The position numbers were made by a program, and so were the translations under genes. Source: Ceratothoa steindachneri (Eukaryota > Arthropoda > Malacostraca > Isopoda > Cymothoidae). From it: 64,000 nt of DNA. How positions within the stretch are numbered: the stretch's first letter is position 1; each line of letters starts with the position of its first letter. Shown piece after piece: positions 1 through 9,715 of this stretch. Below the pieces are notes generated by a model, which worked only from the letters and a program-made list of their open reading frames with translations, did not search any database and was not told the origin of the DNA. The stretch covers positions 156,472,172 to 156,536,171 of the forward strand of contig OZ018324.1 in the NCBI GenBank assembly GCA_963969495.1. Direction: 5' to 3'.

Positions 1-525
1 CCCTTTCTAGCATCTCTGCACCCATTTATAAAGGGGAATGACGGCCATCGAGTAAGCCTTACGCCCCGCCTACAAATGACGTTGGCGCACGTGCTTGGCT
101 GCTCATTCCCTTAGTTCACCTACTGATTGGTTTAAATTAATCCCTTATTTAATTTTGATTGGGTAGCGGCTAAACTGACGAACCTCGTTATTAGTCAATA
201 TTTCTAGAAGGTGGAGCTTTATCATAAGCCATACATTTGTTAAATTTCTGACTATCTTTGTTACAGAATGGTGAAATGCTTTATCACACGCCCTTTTATT
301 ACTTCCAAACATTCTCAGTATCTCAATGTTTATTCTCTGGCGCCCGTCTGACTTGAGCCCAGATACGGAAGCTACCACTTTATTACAGTGAGAAAATCGA
401 GCCTTTACCTCGAAATTCCAGACTCACTTTCTCTCCAAGCCATCGGCTTCTGTTGTGTAGGGTATCTACATGTACACACTTCAGGTGCATACATGTGTGC
501 CCTACAATTCCCATCGACGTAATAA
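1..525. other. Intergenic DNA, no gene recognised
   Basis: Unique-looking sequence upstream of the Tc1-like element. The open frames here are short and carry no recognisable motif. Confidence 0.4.
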
Positions 526-1931
526 TACAGTCACCGCAACGGAAGTCTGGACCTTTGGTCATATTATATTCATTGATATAGGTCCAATAATCGTTGCGGG
601 GAAAGTGCTATAATTGGTTAATGTTTTGTTGCGGTTTCTGGCAACGTCTGTTAGGTATATATACGCATTGTGTCGGCTGTATTATTCAGTACGCGCTCAG
701 ACTTGGTCGTAAGGGGACGCTCATTTTTTTGCGGTTACTTTCATTTTGGTGGTTTCTTGAAGATATTTAGCTGATCATATATTTTTTAACTAGCACTCCA
801 ACCATGGGTCCCAAGCCTCTCACAAATGAGGAAAAGGTCCGTATATACACTTTGAGGGAAGAAAATGTTAAGATAAGTGAAATATGCCTGCGAACAGGGC
901 AGGCAAAATCTACCGTAATGGCGCTCCTCTCTGCTGCCCGTGAGCTTCCACCAAACACCATACCCCAACATAAAAAGCGCCAGGGATCAGAGAAAAAGAC
1001 TACACCGCGGACAGATTACTTGCTAAAGAAGGCTGTTATGAAGAACCCTAGGATAACAGCCAGGAAACTCAAGGAAATGTACTCTAACCTCCTCCAAAAT
1101 GTCTCGGAACGGACCGTACAGCATCGTCTTCTGAAAGATTTGAAACTCTCCAGCCGTACTGCCACGCTCACCGCGCTGTTGAATGACTGCATGAGGAAGA
1201 AGAGGCTTCATTTTGCAAAGCAACACAAGGGCTGGACAGTGGAACAGTGATCAGAGGTCATGTGGCAGATGGAAGCCCATTTCAGGTCATAAGGTCAGAC
1301 AGAGTAAAGGTGAAGAGGCCAGTTGGGTCAAACAGGTACAGCCCCCAGTACACAGTGAAGACTAAAACACAGTCCCTCAGTTATGGCTTGGGGTTGTTTC
1401 AGTGCCAAGTTAGGAAGAGGTGGTTTATATTTCCTGCCCAAGAATGTGACCATGAATGTTCAGCGCTACAAGGAAATTTTGGAAGGTCATCTATTTAATC
1501 ATATGGAACTTCATGGAACATCCATTTTTAGGCATGATTCAGCTCCTTGTCACGAGGCTAATTTGATCAAGCAATTGCTACAGAGAAAGCGCATCGACGT
1601 GTTGGCCTGGCCTGGGAACAGTCCCGATCTCAACCCCATTGAAAACACATGGAAAGTCATCAAAGACAAGCTTAATGGGGCCAATGTGTCATCAGTGCAG
1701 GACCTTCAGAGGTCATCAAGAAAGTGTTGTGGACTTGAATAACTTGGAAAATCTCGTTGCAAGTATGCCCGAAAGGATGCAGGATGTCATCAAGGCCAGG
1801 GGGCAGATCATAAAGTATTAAAAGTATCAACAAAAGTGTTTTTTAATTATATTAACCTAACCTAATGGAATTAAATAATATAAAGATAACATAAAATAGC
1901 GAGGGTCCAGACTTCCGTTGCGGCGACTGTA
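526..1931 (+). mobile_element. Tc1-like DNA transposon with TIRs and TA target duplication
   Basis: The element runs from 528 to 1929 (1,402 bp) between TA dinucleotides at 526-527 and 1930-1931, the hallmark target duplication of Tc1/mariner. The terminal 26 bp at 528-553 and 1904-1929 are inverted repeats with one mismatch (CAGTCRCCGCAACGGAAG...). A further inverted, partly degenerate copy of the TIR core lies inside the left end at 581-599, so the left end can fold on itself. The single gene inside is a broken transposase, so the element is non-autonomous now. Boundaries are seen directly; the family follows from the transposase. Confidence 0.93.
804..1821 (+). pseudogene. Tc1-like transposase, broken by a stop and frameshifts
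   Basis: This encoded a DD34E transposase of the usual length (about 340 codons) that cuts and rejoins the element at its TIRs. The start at 804 opens an N-terminal helix-turn-helix region (MGPKPLTNEEKVRIYTLREE) that runs to a stop at 1248-1250. The first catalytic Asp survives near 1268 (read W-S-D-G-S-P-F-Q), but a one-base loss moves it to another frame. A second shift near 1380 restores the first frame, which shows RHDSAPCH (second Asp) and WPGNSPDLNPIENTW (Glu). Exactly 34 residues separate those two, as in Tc1. A third shift near 1710 moves the C-terminus (ENLVASMPERMQDVIKARGG-like) out of frame. The gene cannot make a working protein as it stands. Confidence 0.93.
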
Positions 1932-1992
1932 ATAATAATAATGATAAAATGTCCACTAAAAATTCTAAAAAACCTAACATAATTTGTTTTCT

Positions 1993-2830
1993 TGTTTCTA
2001 CACAAATGCGCGTAGTTTATGAAACAAATTTGATGTATTGAAGGTCTTAGTTGTATCGGAAGATATCAATATTATCTCAGTCACGAAAACTTAGATCGAA
2101 AGTTAAAACAGGACCTTATTGGAGAGTTTAAGTTACCAGGCTATAAAATATTTAATAGATATATGTTCTGGAGAAAAGGAGAGGGCGTTATTTTATAAAA
2201 AAAAACACACGAAGATTTGCGATAATAAAATAAATCATTATTGATATTTTGTATGAGATATTAGTTATCGAGTTTGTGATAATAAAATAAATTTTGCTGG
2301 CTTTGTGGGATGCCAAAAAATGCAAGCAGGCGCTTCCAATGCTTTTTGTGAATGTCTTTCTTGACACTCATAATGGCGCAGGCAATTGGCCGCTCGCCAA
2401 CAGTGCTCCGGTGATGCAGGAAACTGTTTGTAACACGCTGCATGCTACGTTTGTTCTTTATTTTTTTCATCGCTCTTTTATCTATCTACATCCCTATATC
2501 TGCAATTTGTAGGCCACTAAGGCAAAAAGAAAAATACGAGAATATTCTTTTTGGAAGTTTTCTCAATTTCAATTAGGCAAAGAGTAACGGTTGCGTGCGG
2601 TTAGCGCAGCAAATTGACTTGTAGAAATTATTACCAACAATTTCCTACATCAAAATGTAGGTGAACCAATACGAAAACATGATATCCTATATTTAATTTT
2701 GACAAACGAAGATAATTTAGTAGAAAATATTCAAGTGGGGAAATACTTGGTAATAGTAGACATAAGAGCTCTTAACTCATTCCCGATTTTAGATCTTGCA
2801 ATTTTTATCTTTTTAGTAACCGCTTAGAAA
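1993..2830 (+). pseudogene. LINE endonuclease fragment (CR1/L2-like)
   Basis: Two stretches read as an APE-type endonuclease domain of a non-LTR retrotransposon. At 1993-2110 the frame gives CFYTNARSL, a stop, NKFDVLKVLVVSEDINII and SVTKT, the usual N-terminal asparagine and catalytic glutamate region, although the Glu is Lys here. A frame near 2110-2200 continues with LPGYKIFNR-like residues. At about 2640-2770 the frame gives NFLHQNVGEPIRKHDILYLI and then LTNEDNLVENIQVG, the block that precedes the SDH motif. The 400 bp between them is not readable as coding. The relic abuts the right TIR of the Tc1-like element. No RT domain follows. Confidence 0.7.
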
Positions 2831-3055
2831 AAGTTTTAAATTAGAAGGAAATTTTAAACGTTGGAAACTCCCAATAAATGTATAATGAATTTCAAAGTTT
2901 CTTCTTCACTATAAATTTGCGAAATACTGGGTGCAGTTGGTAATATGTCGCCTAATTTCAATATAAAAGAAAATAACCCAGAAAGTTAATTTATACAGAT
3001 GTATTTACCAACGTTACATGTTAAATACTTGAAGGATTCTGCTATTCATTTTATT

Positions 3056-3840
3056 GAATGAAATCGCCGCCAGCCTCAACCACGGCCTCTAGGCATCGTC
3101 GTAACCTGTTGCAGAGCTTCTCGGCGGTCCCTTTTTTCAATGGTGAAAACTGTGGGGATCCTGGACTTAAACTCCACCTTGGTAGTGGACATGAACTTGT
3201 TGGTCTCTCTCTCAACTATGCCCCCGCAAATAATAATCCAGAGGGCGTTCGGAGTGATGTCGTCAAAGGTATTGCCTAATAGCTAAGATTGAGTCCTGAA
3301 CACTGCTGCTACAAGTATGGCCTTGCAGCGGCTGGCTTCTCTATCAAGGGCAACTACTCCAAGAACTTCACCTACCACTCCGTATCGAGTCTGGGAATCC
3401 TCCGGGAAAATAAACGGGGTATAACGTGACTCTCGCTACTGATCTCGTCAAACATCATCATGTGGACTGAGAACTTGGTCTTAATGACTCTCGGTACATC
3501 TTTGGTGGATACAGCAGCAAGCCATCGGTTGGATTGCAAGTTATAACCTGCTCCTGGCACAAATTCTTCTCGTCTGCGAAGAACCAAAGGATGTCAGGTT
3601 TGAGGGGTTGCTTCAGTTTGTTCTCAAGCTTCGCATTCGCATTCCATCCGCTTGTCCTTCATCTTCTGTGACAGAAGCTGGCGCTTTCTCACCCTGTATG
3701 AATATTAGCGGATCTCCACATGCATTACAGCCTGGTTAATGACCTCATTGATTTTCTGGGGGTGTAAATGATGGCCTGCATCTCTGCGATACAATTCAGG
3801 GGTTCTTTTTCACTTCATCCAAACTTTTTTGAAAACTTTC
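3056..3840 (-). pseudogene. Mariner-like transposase relic
   Basis: Reading the minus strand across frames gives the middle and C-terminus of a mariner-type transposase. Around 3610-3560 a frame has LWFFADEKN (first catalytic Asp region). Around 3520-3375 another has NRWLAAVSTKDVPRVIKTKF, then MMMFDEISSESHVIP, which matches the block after that Asp. Near 3120-3060 LCNRLRRCLEAVVEAGG is the characteristic mariner C-terminus. The central DSAPAH-like segment is not readable. There are several stops and shifts, no TIRs were found, and the N-terminus is absent or unrecognisable. Confidence 0.72.
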
Positions 3841-3906
3841 GTAGTCAATCTTGTATTTTACCCTCATACCTAGTTTCGTGTAATTAACAATTTTTTGAAA
3901 TTTTGC

Positions 3907-3909
<3 letters not shown>

Positions 3910-3990
<81 letters not shown>
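3910..3990. repeat. (TA)n microsatellite
   Basis: About 40 uninterrupted TA units. They are followed directly by TAATTAGGTAGG, which is also found at the far end of the LINE. Confidence 0.98.
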
Positions 3991-3994
<4 letters not shown>

Positions 3995-4000
3995 GGTAGG
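3989..4000 (+). repeat. Left target-site duplication of the LINE
   Basis: TAATTAGGTAGG here is identical to 9704-9715. The similarity continues imperfectly (GAAGGCA against AGGGCA), so the original duplication may have been 12 to 18 bp. Confidence 0.75.
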
Positions 4001-4775
4001 GAAGGCAGCAGAATTTCATTTCAAAAGTCGACGCTGAGAAGATCTCATTTTTGGTAAAGGAGGAAAAGCCAAAGGCAAGGGAGGCTCAAAACGCCAAGTT
4101 TTTGTTGCCTCATCAACCTTACGGGGAGAATTCTTTTACGAATTTTATACCGGCACTAAGAAGATTTGATGTCGTGCTAACCCCCCCCCCCTCCCACTAC
4201 GGAGTCGCGAAGCTGAAATGAACTGATCTGCCACTCATCTAGTCTCGCCACAACTATGTCGGTCCACTTTGATAGACATAATTGGGGACGTAAAGGAAAG
4301 CAGGTTTGAGGATTAGCCCACTGTGGAACTCTACGGAAGAGACCGCCCGGTTACGAGGCGATGCTGAAAGCTTTGGGGAAGAGTTCGCTCTAATCTCTAA
4401 GGGTAGCTTCCGGCCAAGACCACAGGGGGACATACAACCGTCCCTGTGTAAGTTGGAAACAGCATCGATATCCAAACCCCAGATGGGGCGGCACCCCCGG
4501 GGGGTGGTAGTTGATTCTATCACCACCCATCATCAAGTCCGCCACTCATCACCCATCTGAGGGGCCTCGCCCGGGTCCACCTTCCATCATTCACCCCCCC
4601 CATTTGGCAGTTCAGTTCACGTAAGCTTAGTGATGAAGTAGCGGGAGTCACCAACTACCCCAATTAACAATCCAAGAAGAGAAGGAGCACCAATCTGAAG
4701 AAACACCAATCACCCACATCGAGAGCGAACGAAGATAAACTATTAACTGGACTGAAGGGCCACTCTTGCGTAGAG
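4001..4775 (+). other. LINE 5' leader / putative internal promoter region
   Basis: GC-richer than the flanking DNA. It includes a poly-C run near 4182-4191 and no ORF of note. LINEs of this kind carry an internal pol II promoter in this region. I see no TATA box, and the promoter role is inferred from family knowledge. Confidence 0.5.
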
Positions 4776-6290
4776 ATGGCCCAGGACCACACGACCAGGA
4801 TTCCTCTGCGGGTTGTCGACGGACAACCCAAACCCAGCAGAGAATCCACTTTTGAGGCCGTGTATGGAGCACTGGGCATAGCTATGGTTAGGCTGCTGGA
4901 TATCCCCTCAGGTTATATCGCCATTTGCGAGAGGGAAAAGGATATCGAGGAAATAACCAAAGAAAAGGCAGTAGAAGCGCTGCGAGCCATTGGACTACAG
5001 CCAGCAGTACCCCCCCAGATTCTGGCCCATAGGAGCGTGGTATGTCGTCGAATCGACCCATGGATTGGGCAGCATACCGCGGAGGAGATCCGAGAGGAGA
5101 TTGAGCTTCGGCAAGCCTGGGCCAAGGTAGCCGAAGTAATTAAGTTTCTGAATAGAAGGGACGGCGGTGAATACACGCATGTGTTCAAGGGGGTCTTCGC
5201 GGAGACTACCATGGCACATAAGGCCAAGGAACAAGGACTGCTAATGTTCAATGCCAAGATCAGCGGCGAACAGGTGGAAAAGGGGGAATACACCCCAGTA
5301 CAGTTCTGCTTCAAGTGCTTCCAGATGGAATCTCACCCCACCAAAGACTGTAAGGAGCCCCAAGAATCCTGTTCCAAATGCAGTCAGAAGGGCCACAATT
5401 GGCGCAACTGTGACAGTAACACGGTGAAGTGTATAAGCTGTGGGCAAGGTCATAGGACTATGGCCATGTCATGCCCCGCCAAAAAAGAAATTATGAGAAG
5501 AAAGCAGGAAGCCAAGAAGAACGAGGAGACGCGTAGAGCGAACACGTCCTACGCCCAGGCGGCTAAGGCGGCCATCTCCGAGGTGGACGCCAAGAAGACG
5601 TATCTGAAAATAGAAAACGAGGGCTCCACCAAAATAATGACATGCATCCTCCATGCACACGTCATGAACTTGGCCCGCCCGGGTACATTTGCAACAGTCC
5701 TGAACCAAATGTTGGCAAAGAACGGTATGGAACAAATGTGGTTCCCGGACAACCCACCCTCGGGGGACGTGCTGCACCTGCAGATGGCCCCGAAGGAACA
5801 GAATTCTGCAACTACGACTCTTACGGACACAATCAAGAAACCTAATAATAAAGCACGGAAAGTAGCAGTCGAGGCGACAACTCCTGCTCCCACCCATGGT
5901 AAACAAAATTCGGCTAAAAATAACAACTCAGATAATAGCAGTTCTTCGGAATCCTCAGATTCCTCAGACACTGATACACCCAAACCCCAGGATAAGAAAG
6001 AACAGAAGAAGAGAGTGAAGAAGATAAGGGCGAACTACATCAACCTTAGGATATACGCCTGTGAGCAATTCCCCTTCCCGGAGGAGATGGAAACCAGGAG
6101 CATATTCCAGGGCATAAGGTCTAAGATCTACAAATGGGAATATGACTCAGAAGTAGATCCCGAGACTGTGGAGGAGGCCCTGCTCGCGCAAAATGTGATT
6201 CTACATCACAGCACATGCGAGCAGATCTCAAACGCTGAGTTTAGGAAGAAGAGAAACGGGAGAAAAAAGAACATCACCCAGAAGCACTAA
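4776..6290 (+). CDS. LINE ORF1: CCHC zinc-knuckle nucleic-acid-binding protein
   Basis: A 504-residue gag-like protein that in this family coats the element RNA and accompanies it to the target. Residues 178-233 hold three zinc knuckles: CFKCFQMESHPTKDC (C-x2-C-x5-H-x4-C), CSKCSQKGHNWRNC (C-x2-C-x4-H-x4-C) and CISCGQGHRTMAMSC (C-x2-C-x3-H-x6-C). The spacing, with a short third knuckle, is usual for Jockey/I-type ORF1. A Lys/Arg/Glu-rich segment follows. Around residues 390-410 is a Ser/Asp-rich low-complexity run, then a basic KKRVKK patch. The start was chosen as the first ATG of the open frame; the N-terminus MAQDHTTRIPLR resembles that of the decayed sister copy (NRDPQDFTKRLPLR). ORF2 starts 11 bp after the stop, in a different frame. 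Confidence 0.93.
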   Translation: MAQDHTTRIPLRVVDGQPKPSRESTFEAVYGALGIAMVRLLDIPSGYIAICEREKDIEEITKEKAVEALRAIGLQPAVPPQILAHRSVVCRRIDPWIGQHTAEEIREEIELRQAWAKVAEVIKFLNRRDGGEYTHVFKGVFAETTMAHKAKEQGLLMFNAKISGEQVEKGEYTPVQFCFKCFQMESHPTKDCKEPQESCSKCSQKGHNWRNCDSNTVKCISCGQGHRTMAMSCPAKKEIMRRKQEAKKNEETRRANTSYAQAAKAAISEVDAKKTYLKIENEGSTKIMTCILHAHVMNLARPGTFATVLNQMLAKNGMEQMWFPDNPPSGDVLHLQMAPKEQNSATTTLTDTIKKPNNKARKVAVEATTPAPTHGKQNSAKNNNSDNSSSSESSDSSDTDTPKPQDKKEQKKRVKKIRANYINLRIYACEQFPFPEEMETRSIFQGIRSKIYKWEYDSEVDPETVEEALLAQNVILHHSTCEQISNAEFRKKRNGRKKNITQKH

Positions 6291-6301
6291 GTGACAAATA
6301 G

Positions 6302-9061
6302 ATGGAGAGAGTAAGCAACAGAATGAGGATTCTGACACTCAACGTGAATGGATGGGAGGAGAAAGCCACGGCATATGGTAACATATTCCGTGTGCACGAC
6401 CCTGACATCATTCTCATCACGGAGCACGGTATCGACACTACAGCTGGTCGCATTAAAATACCGGGCTACAGAGTGATCATGAAGAACCATTCCCAGGAAA
6501 GGTTTGATGGTGCTGCAATAGCTGTCAAGAGGAACATCTCCTTCAAACAACTACCAGAACTCGATGAGTCCTTTGTGGCAATCGAGGTACACACCCTGGT
6601 CGGAGACCTCGTGATAGCTGCAGCATATCAACCCCCTCGACGAGCATATCTCCCGTTATGCAACTTCTACACACTGTTCGGGCACCGCAGAATGGCATTC
6701 TTAGGGGGAGACCTCAATGCCAGATGCCGTGCGGCAGGCTATGGTAGCACCAACGATAGAGGCCGAAACTTGGAATTGATTATGGGAAGAAAGAACATTC
6801 AAAGGATAGGGCCGGATTTTCCGACCTATATCACTTCCCGGTCAGCAACTAAGCCTGACATAATCTTAACAAGAGAAGGCTTTCCTTTCAACTACCATAG
6901 TGAGCCAGGCCCGGCAGTCCCTAGTGATCACATAGCGATTCTCACTACAATATCTCTCGCACCAATCCAGCTCCCAGCCCCTCTCCGGAAAAATTACGCC
7001 ATGGCCAACTGGGATCGTTACAAGCAACGACTCAGTGACTATGCGCCAGCTGACCTCAGCACGGCGTCGTTAGAGGAGATCGACAGGGAGTTGGAGAGGA
7101 TAACAACGTCCATACTAAACGCGGACCGCGAGAGCATACCCGTTACAGGGTATAAAACACCTCCTCAGCCCAGATGGACAGAGGAGATGAGAGATATCGC
7201 TCGCGTTCACAGGGAAGTGTTCGAAGAAGTACGACGGGAGGGTCCCAGCCGGGAAAGGAGCTTGCTGCTCCGACGCCTAAGCTCAGAGCTTAGAGAGGCT
7301 ATCAACCTCCAACAGGGGGAAATATGGAACAACTTGATAGCCAAAGTCGACAGCGAACTTAGCCCGGCCAAGTTCTGGCGCCAAGTCAGGAACTTAAAGG
7401 GACTTACACCAAGACCCAAGACTCGGATAAAGGAGAACGGAGACTACATTGAGAACCCGGTGGTTCTCGAGGATATGTTCAGGAACTTCTGGAAAAACGT
7501 TTTCAGGATTACACCCGAGGAAAACGTTGAGTTCGACCAGGAATTCGAAGGCCAACTGATTGAACAACCTAATCAGGAAACGCATCGCACACACCCACTA
7601 CAGCAAGTCAACGAAGGCAGGGAGATGGCAAGTCACGGACGTCCCATAACATCAGAGGACGTCAAGGCCACTGTAAAAGCCTTTCGACAAAAGGCACCAG
7701 GCTGGACGGGTATTACCAGAAACAACTTGGTTAACGCCCCACAGCAGATCATTCAGAGAATCGTTAATATCTTCAACGCTTCCCTGAACACGGGCTACTT
7801 CCCGGAAGGTCTCAAGATTGCGAAGATGATCTTCATACCCAAGGGAGGTAAACCCCATGATCAACTGGTAAACTACAGGCCAATCGCCCTGCTGGAGTTC
7901 ATTGCAAAAGTCTACGAGAGACTCCTAGCTGACAGGCTTCAACAACAACTTGCCGAGCTGGGAGCCCACAACCCTCAGCAGCACGGGTTCCGCAAGGGTC
8001 GAGGAACGGAAACAGCCCTCGCCCTTCTTGCGGAGAAACTCGCTTGCAGCAAAGCTGAGAGGCGGTACGTAGACGTGGTGCTGCGTGATGTTAAGAAGGC
8101 CTTCGATAAGGTTTGGCTGAGAGGATTACAGTACAAGATCCTCAACCTCCAGCTTAACCCACTCCTGGAAAGGATCCTTTGCAATTACATCTCCGATAGG
8201 AGAGCCCAAATTTCAATCGAGGGCTGCAAAGGACCCGAATTCGAACTAGAAGCGGGAGTTCCACAAGGCAGCTGTCTCAGCCCTCTGCTGTACCTCGTGT
8301 ACACAATAGACCTGCCTGCTCCAGTGAGGTACGATTCGATGTATCTGCAATATGCAGACGACATCACCCAAATCGTCCTGAGTCCATTCAGGAACTCTGG
8401 AAGCCAGGCGAGGGCGACAGCTGTCGAAATAGAAAATATCAATAGATATGAAAGAAAGTGGAAAATAAAGACCAACCGCCAGAAGTTCACGATCGTTCCA
8501 ATGAACCGCCGAAAAACTGATGACGTTGTCGTCAATAATGAACACTATCCGTACTCCAACGAGGGTAATGTCCTGGGCTTACGACTCTTTAAATCTGGAT
8601 ATAAGACCCACATAAATACCAGAGTCTCCCTAGCCAAACGAGAGCTGAAGAAACTTTACCGCTTCAGAGGCCTCAGCGTGCCTAACATCAAAAAACTGTA
8701 CATGGCCTTGGTACGCCCAGTCCTGGTGTACCCGGCCGTGATCACGCAGATGGCAAGCTGTACCTCTCTCAGAATGATGCAGAGAGTGCAGAATAAAGCC
8801 ACGCTGCTGATTACAGGCACGCGAAGGATCGACCGTACTCGGCAATCGACTCTTCACCAGAGAATCGGTCTAAAGCCGATCAATACGGAGATCCAAAGGC
8901 TAAGGAGAAAGACATGGGACAAGATAGATCAAACTATACTCCCGAATTTGAACCTAAACTTAAACATTCGTGCAAACCGGAGACGCGCTATAGGTAGAAC
9001 TGCTTTGTTCCCAAGCAGTAGAACCTGCGCGAGAGAAGTGGTACTACCTATATTTACGTAG
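6302..9061 (+). CDS. LINE ORF2: APE endonuclease + reverse transcriptase
   Basis: A 919-residue polyprotein that nicks target DNA and copies the element RNA at the nick. The endonuclease covers roughly residues 8-220: TLNVNG, Glu41 in ITEHG, Asp137/Asn139 in GGDLNAR, and Ser208-Asp209-His210 in SDHIAI. The RT covers roughly 480-760: NYRPIALLEFIAKVYERLL, GFRKGRGTETA, catalytic Asp596 in LRDVKKAFDKVW, GVPQG at 652-656, and the Y684-A-D-D box. After the thumb (LVRPVLVYPAV, MQRVQNKA) it ends at 919 with no RNase H. All catalytic residues I can place are present. Antisense open frames over this gene are shadows. Expression would need reinitiation or a separate start after ORF1; which of these is not visible. 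Confidence 0.95.
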   Translation: MERVSNRMRILTLNVNGWEEKATAYGNIFRVHDPDIILITEHGIDTTAGRIKIPGYRVIMKNHSQERFDGAAIAVKRNISFKQLPELDESFVAIEVHTLVGDLVIAAAYQPPRRAYLPLCNFYTLFGHRRMAFLGGDLNARCRAAGYGSTNDRGRNLELIMGRKNIQRIGPDFPTYITSRSATKPDIILTREGFPFNYHSEPGPAVPSDHIAILTTISLAPIQLPAPLRKNYAMANWDRYKQRLSDYAPADLSTASLEEIDRELERITTSILNADRESIPVTGYKTPPQPRWTEEMRDIARVHREVFEEVRREGPSRERSLLLRRLSSELREAINLQQGEIWNNLIAKVDSELSPAKFWRQVRNLKGLTPRPKTRIKENGDYIENPVVLEDMFRNFWKNVFRITPEENVEFDQEFEGQLIEQPNQETHRTHPLQQVNEGREMASHGRPITSEDVKATVKAFRQKAPGWTGITRNNLVNAPQQIIQRIVNIFNASLNTGYFPEGLKIAKMIFIPKGGKPHDQLVNYRPIALLEFIAKVYERLLADRLQQQLAELGAHNPQQHGFRKGRGTETALALLAEKLACSKAERRYVDVVLRDVKKAFDKVWLRGLQYKILNLQLNPLLERILCNYISDRRAQISIEGCKGPEFELEAGVPQGSCLSPLLYLVYTIDLPAPVRYDSMYLQYADDITQIVLSPFRNSGSQARATAVEIENINRYERKWKIKTNRQKFTIVPMNRRKTDDVVVNNEHYPYSNEGNVLGLRLFKSGYKTHINTRVSLAKRELKKLYRFRGLSVPNIKKLYMALVRPVLVYPAVITQMASCTSLRMMQRVQNKATLLITGTRRIDRTRQSTLHQRIGLKPINTEIQRLRRKTWDKIDQTILPNLNLNLNIRANRRRAIGRTALFPSSRTCAREVVLPIFT

Positions 9062-9078
9062 TATTAGTCCACTTCTCT
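9032..9078 (+). promoter_or_regulatory. Long hairpin containing the ORF2 stop codon
   Basis: AGAGAAGTGG (9032-9041) pairs with CCACTTCTCT (9069-9078) over 10 bp. TACTAC (9042-9047) pairs with GTAGTA (9058-9063) over 6 bp. There is one 5-nt bulge (9064-9068) and a 10-nt loop. The TAG stop of ORF2 (9059-9061) lies in the upper stem. The fold is seen in sequence; a role in termination or in RT recognition of the 3' end is speculation. Confidence 0.7.
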
Positions 9079-9160
9079 AAAATTATGTGACCCTAAGATA
9101 CCAAGACTAAAAAGTTTGATGATTAGACAACCAAGTTGACAAATTTTAAGAAACATATTG

Positions 9161-9400
9161 AAAAAAGAGGCGTAGTGCCCACGTTAAAAGTCCCCCCCCC
9201 CCAAATATAAATAAATATAGTAAAAAATTAATAAAATTAAAAATAAATTTAAATATAAAAGAGGCGAAGTGCCCAAACCTAATAATAATCAAAAGTCAAG
9301 AATAAAAAGAGGCGAAGTGCCCAACTCCCCATACCCAAATGTTAATAAGTAAACTAAAAGTCAACAAAATTCAAACTAAGAAAAGAGGCTAAATGCCCAT
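9161..9400 (+). repeat. Four dispersed GAGGCGAAGTGCCC modules in the LINE 3' UTR
   Basis: An A-rich lead plus GAGGCGAAGTGCCC occurs with GAGGC at 9167 (variant GAGGCGTAGTGCCC), 9261, 9309 and 9385 (variant GAGGCTAAATGCCC). Spacing is irregular (94, 48 and 76 bp) with AT-rich filler. GGC and GCC within each module can form a small stem-loop. No such modules are seen in the decayed sister copy at 25-29 kb. Confidence 0.85.
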
Positions 9401-9680
9401 ATTAAGAGACTACAAACCAATCAACACTGAGAATCATTCAGCAAGAAAGTCAACCTTGAAAGGCTTGAATGCTTCGAAGGTGGAAATACCTAAAAAGAAA
9501 GATAAATATTATGACGGAGGAAACTGGCTGTCAATGACAGCCAGCTACTTTTTGACGGAGGAATTAAAAATTTTTTTAAATACACAACATGAAGAATGCT
9601 AGTGATGCCCTAACACCAGGGCAAACTAGAAAACATATTCACACCTTTATATACCTACCACACAATTTCACCACTTTAAC

Positions 9681-9703
9681 CTAATTTGTAATTTGTAAAT
9701 TTG
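9681..9703 (+). repeat. LINE 3' tail: tandem TAATTTG units
   Basis: Three near-identical 7-8-mers (TAATTTG, TAATTTG, TAAATTTG) end exactly at the right copy of the flanking direct repeat. This is the expected place for a LINE 3' tail. A simple-repeat tail instead of poly(A) suggests template slippage by the RT. Confidence 0.65.
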
Positions 9704-9715
9704 TAATTAGGTAGG
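9704..9715 (+). repeat. Right target-site duplication of the LINE
   Basis: TAATTAGGTAGG, identical to 3989-4000. Confidence 0.75.

Larger units (their letters stand above)
4001..9703 (+). mobile_element. Full-length Jockey-like LINE with intact ORF1 and ORF2
   Basis: A 5.7-kb non-LTR retrotransposon with a 5' leader of about 0.78 kb, a CCHC gag-like ORF1, an 11-bp gap, an ORF2 with endonuclease and reverse transcriptase, and a 0.64-kb 3' UTR. It is flanked by identical 12-bp direct repeats. The tail at 9681-9703 is three copies of a TAATTTG-like 7-mer rather than poly(A). Neither ORF has a stop or frameshift, unlike every other element in the window, so this copy is young and could be competent. 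ORF2 ends soon after the RT and thumb with no RNase H domain, which favours a Jockey-type over an I-type assignment; the clade is an inference. Confidence 0.9.

Noticed and set aside
4913..5314. Antisense open frames across the intact LINE (also 5469-5983, 8185-8545)
   Set aside because: Shadows of ORF1 and ORF2. They have no motifs, and the sense frames carry all conserved residues.
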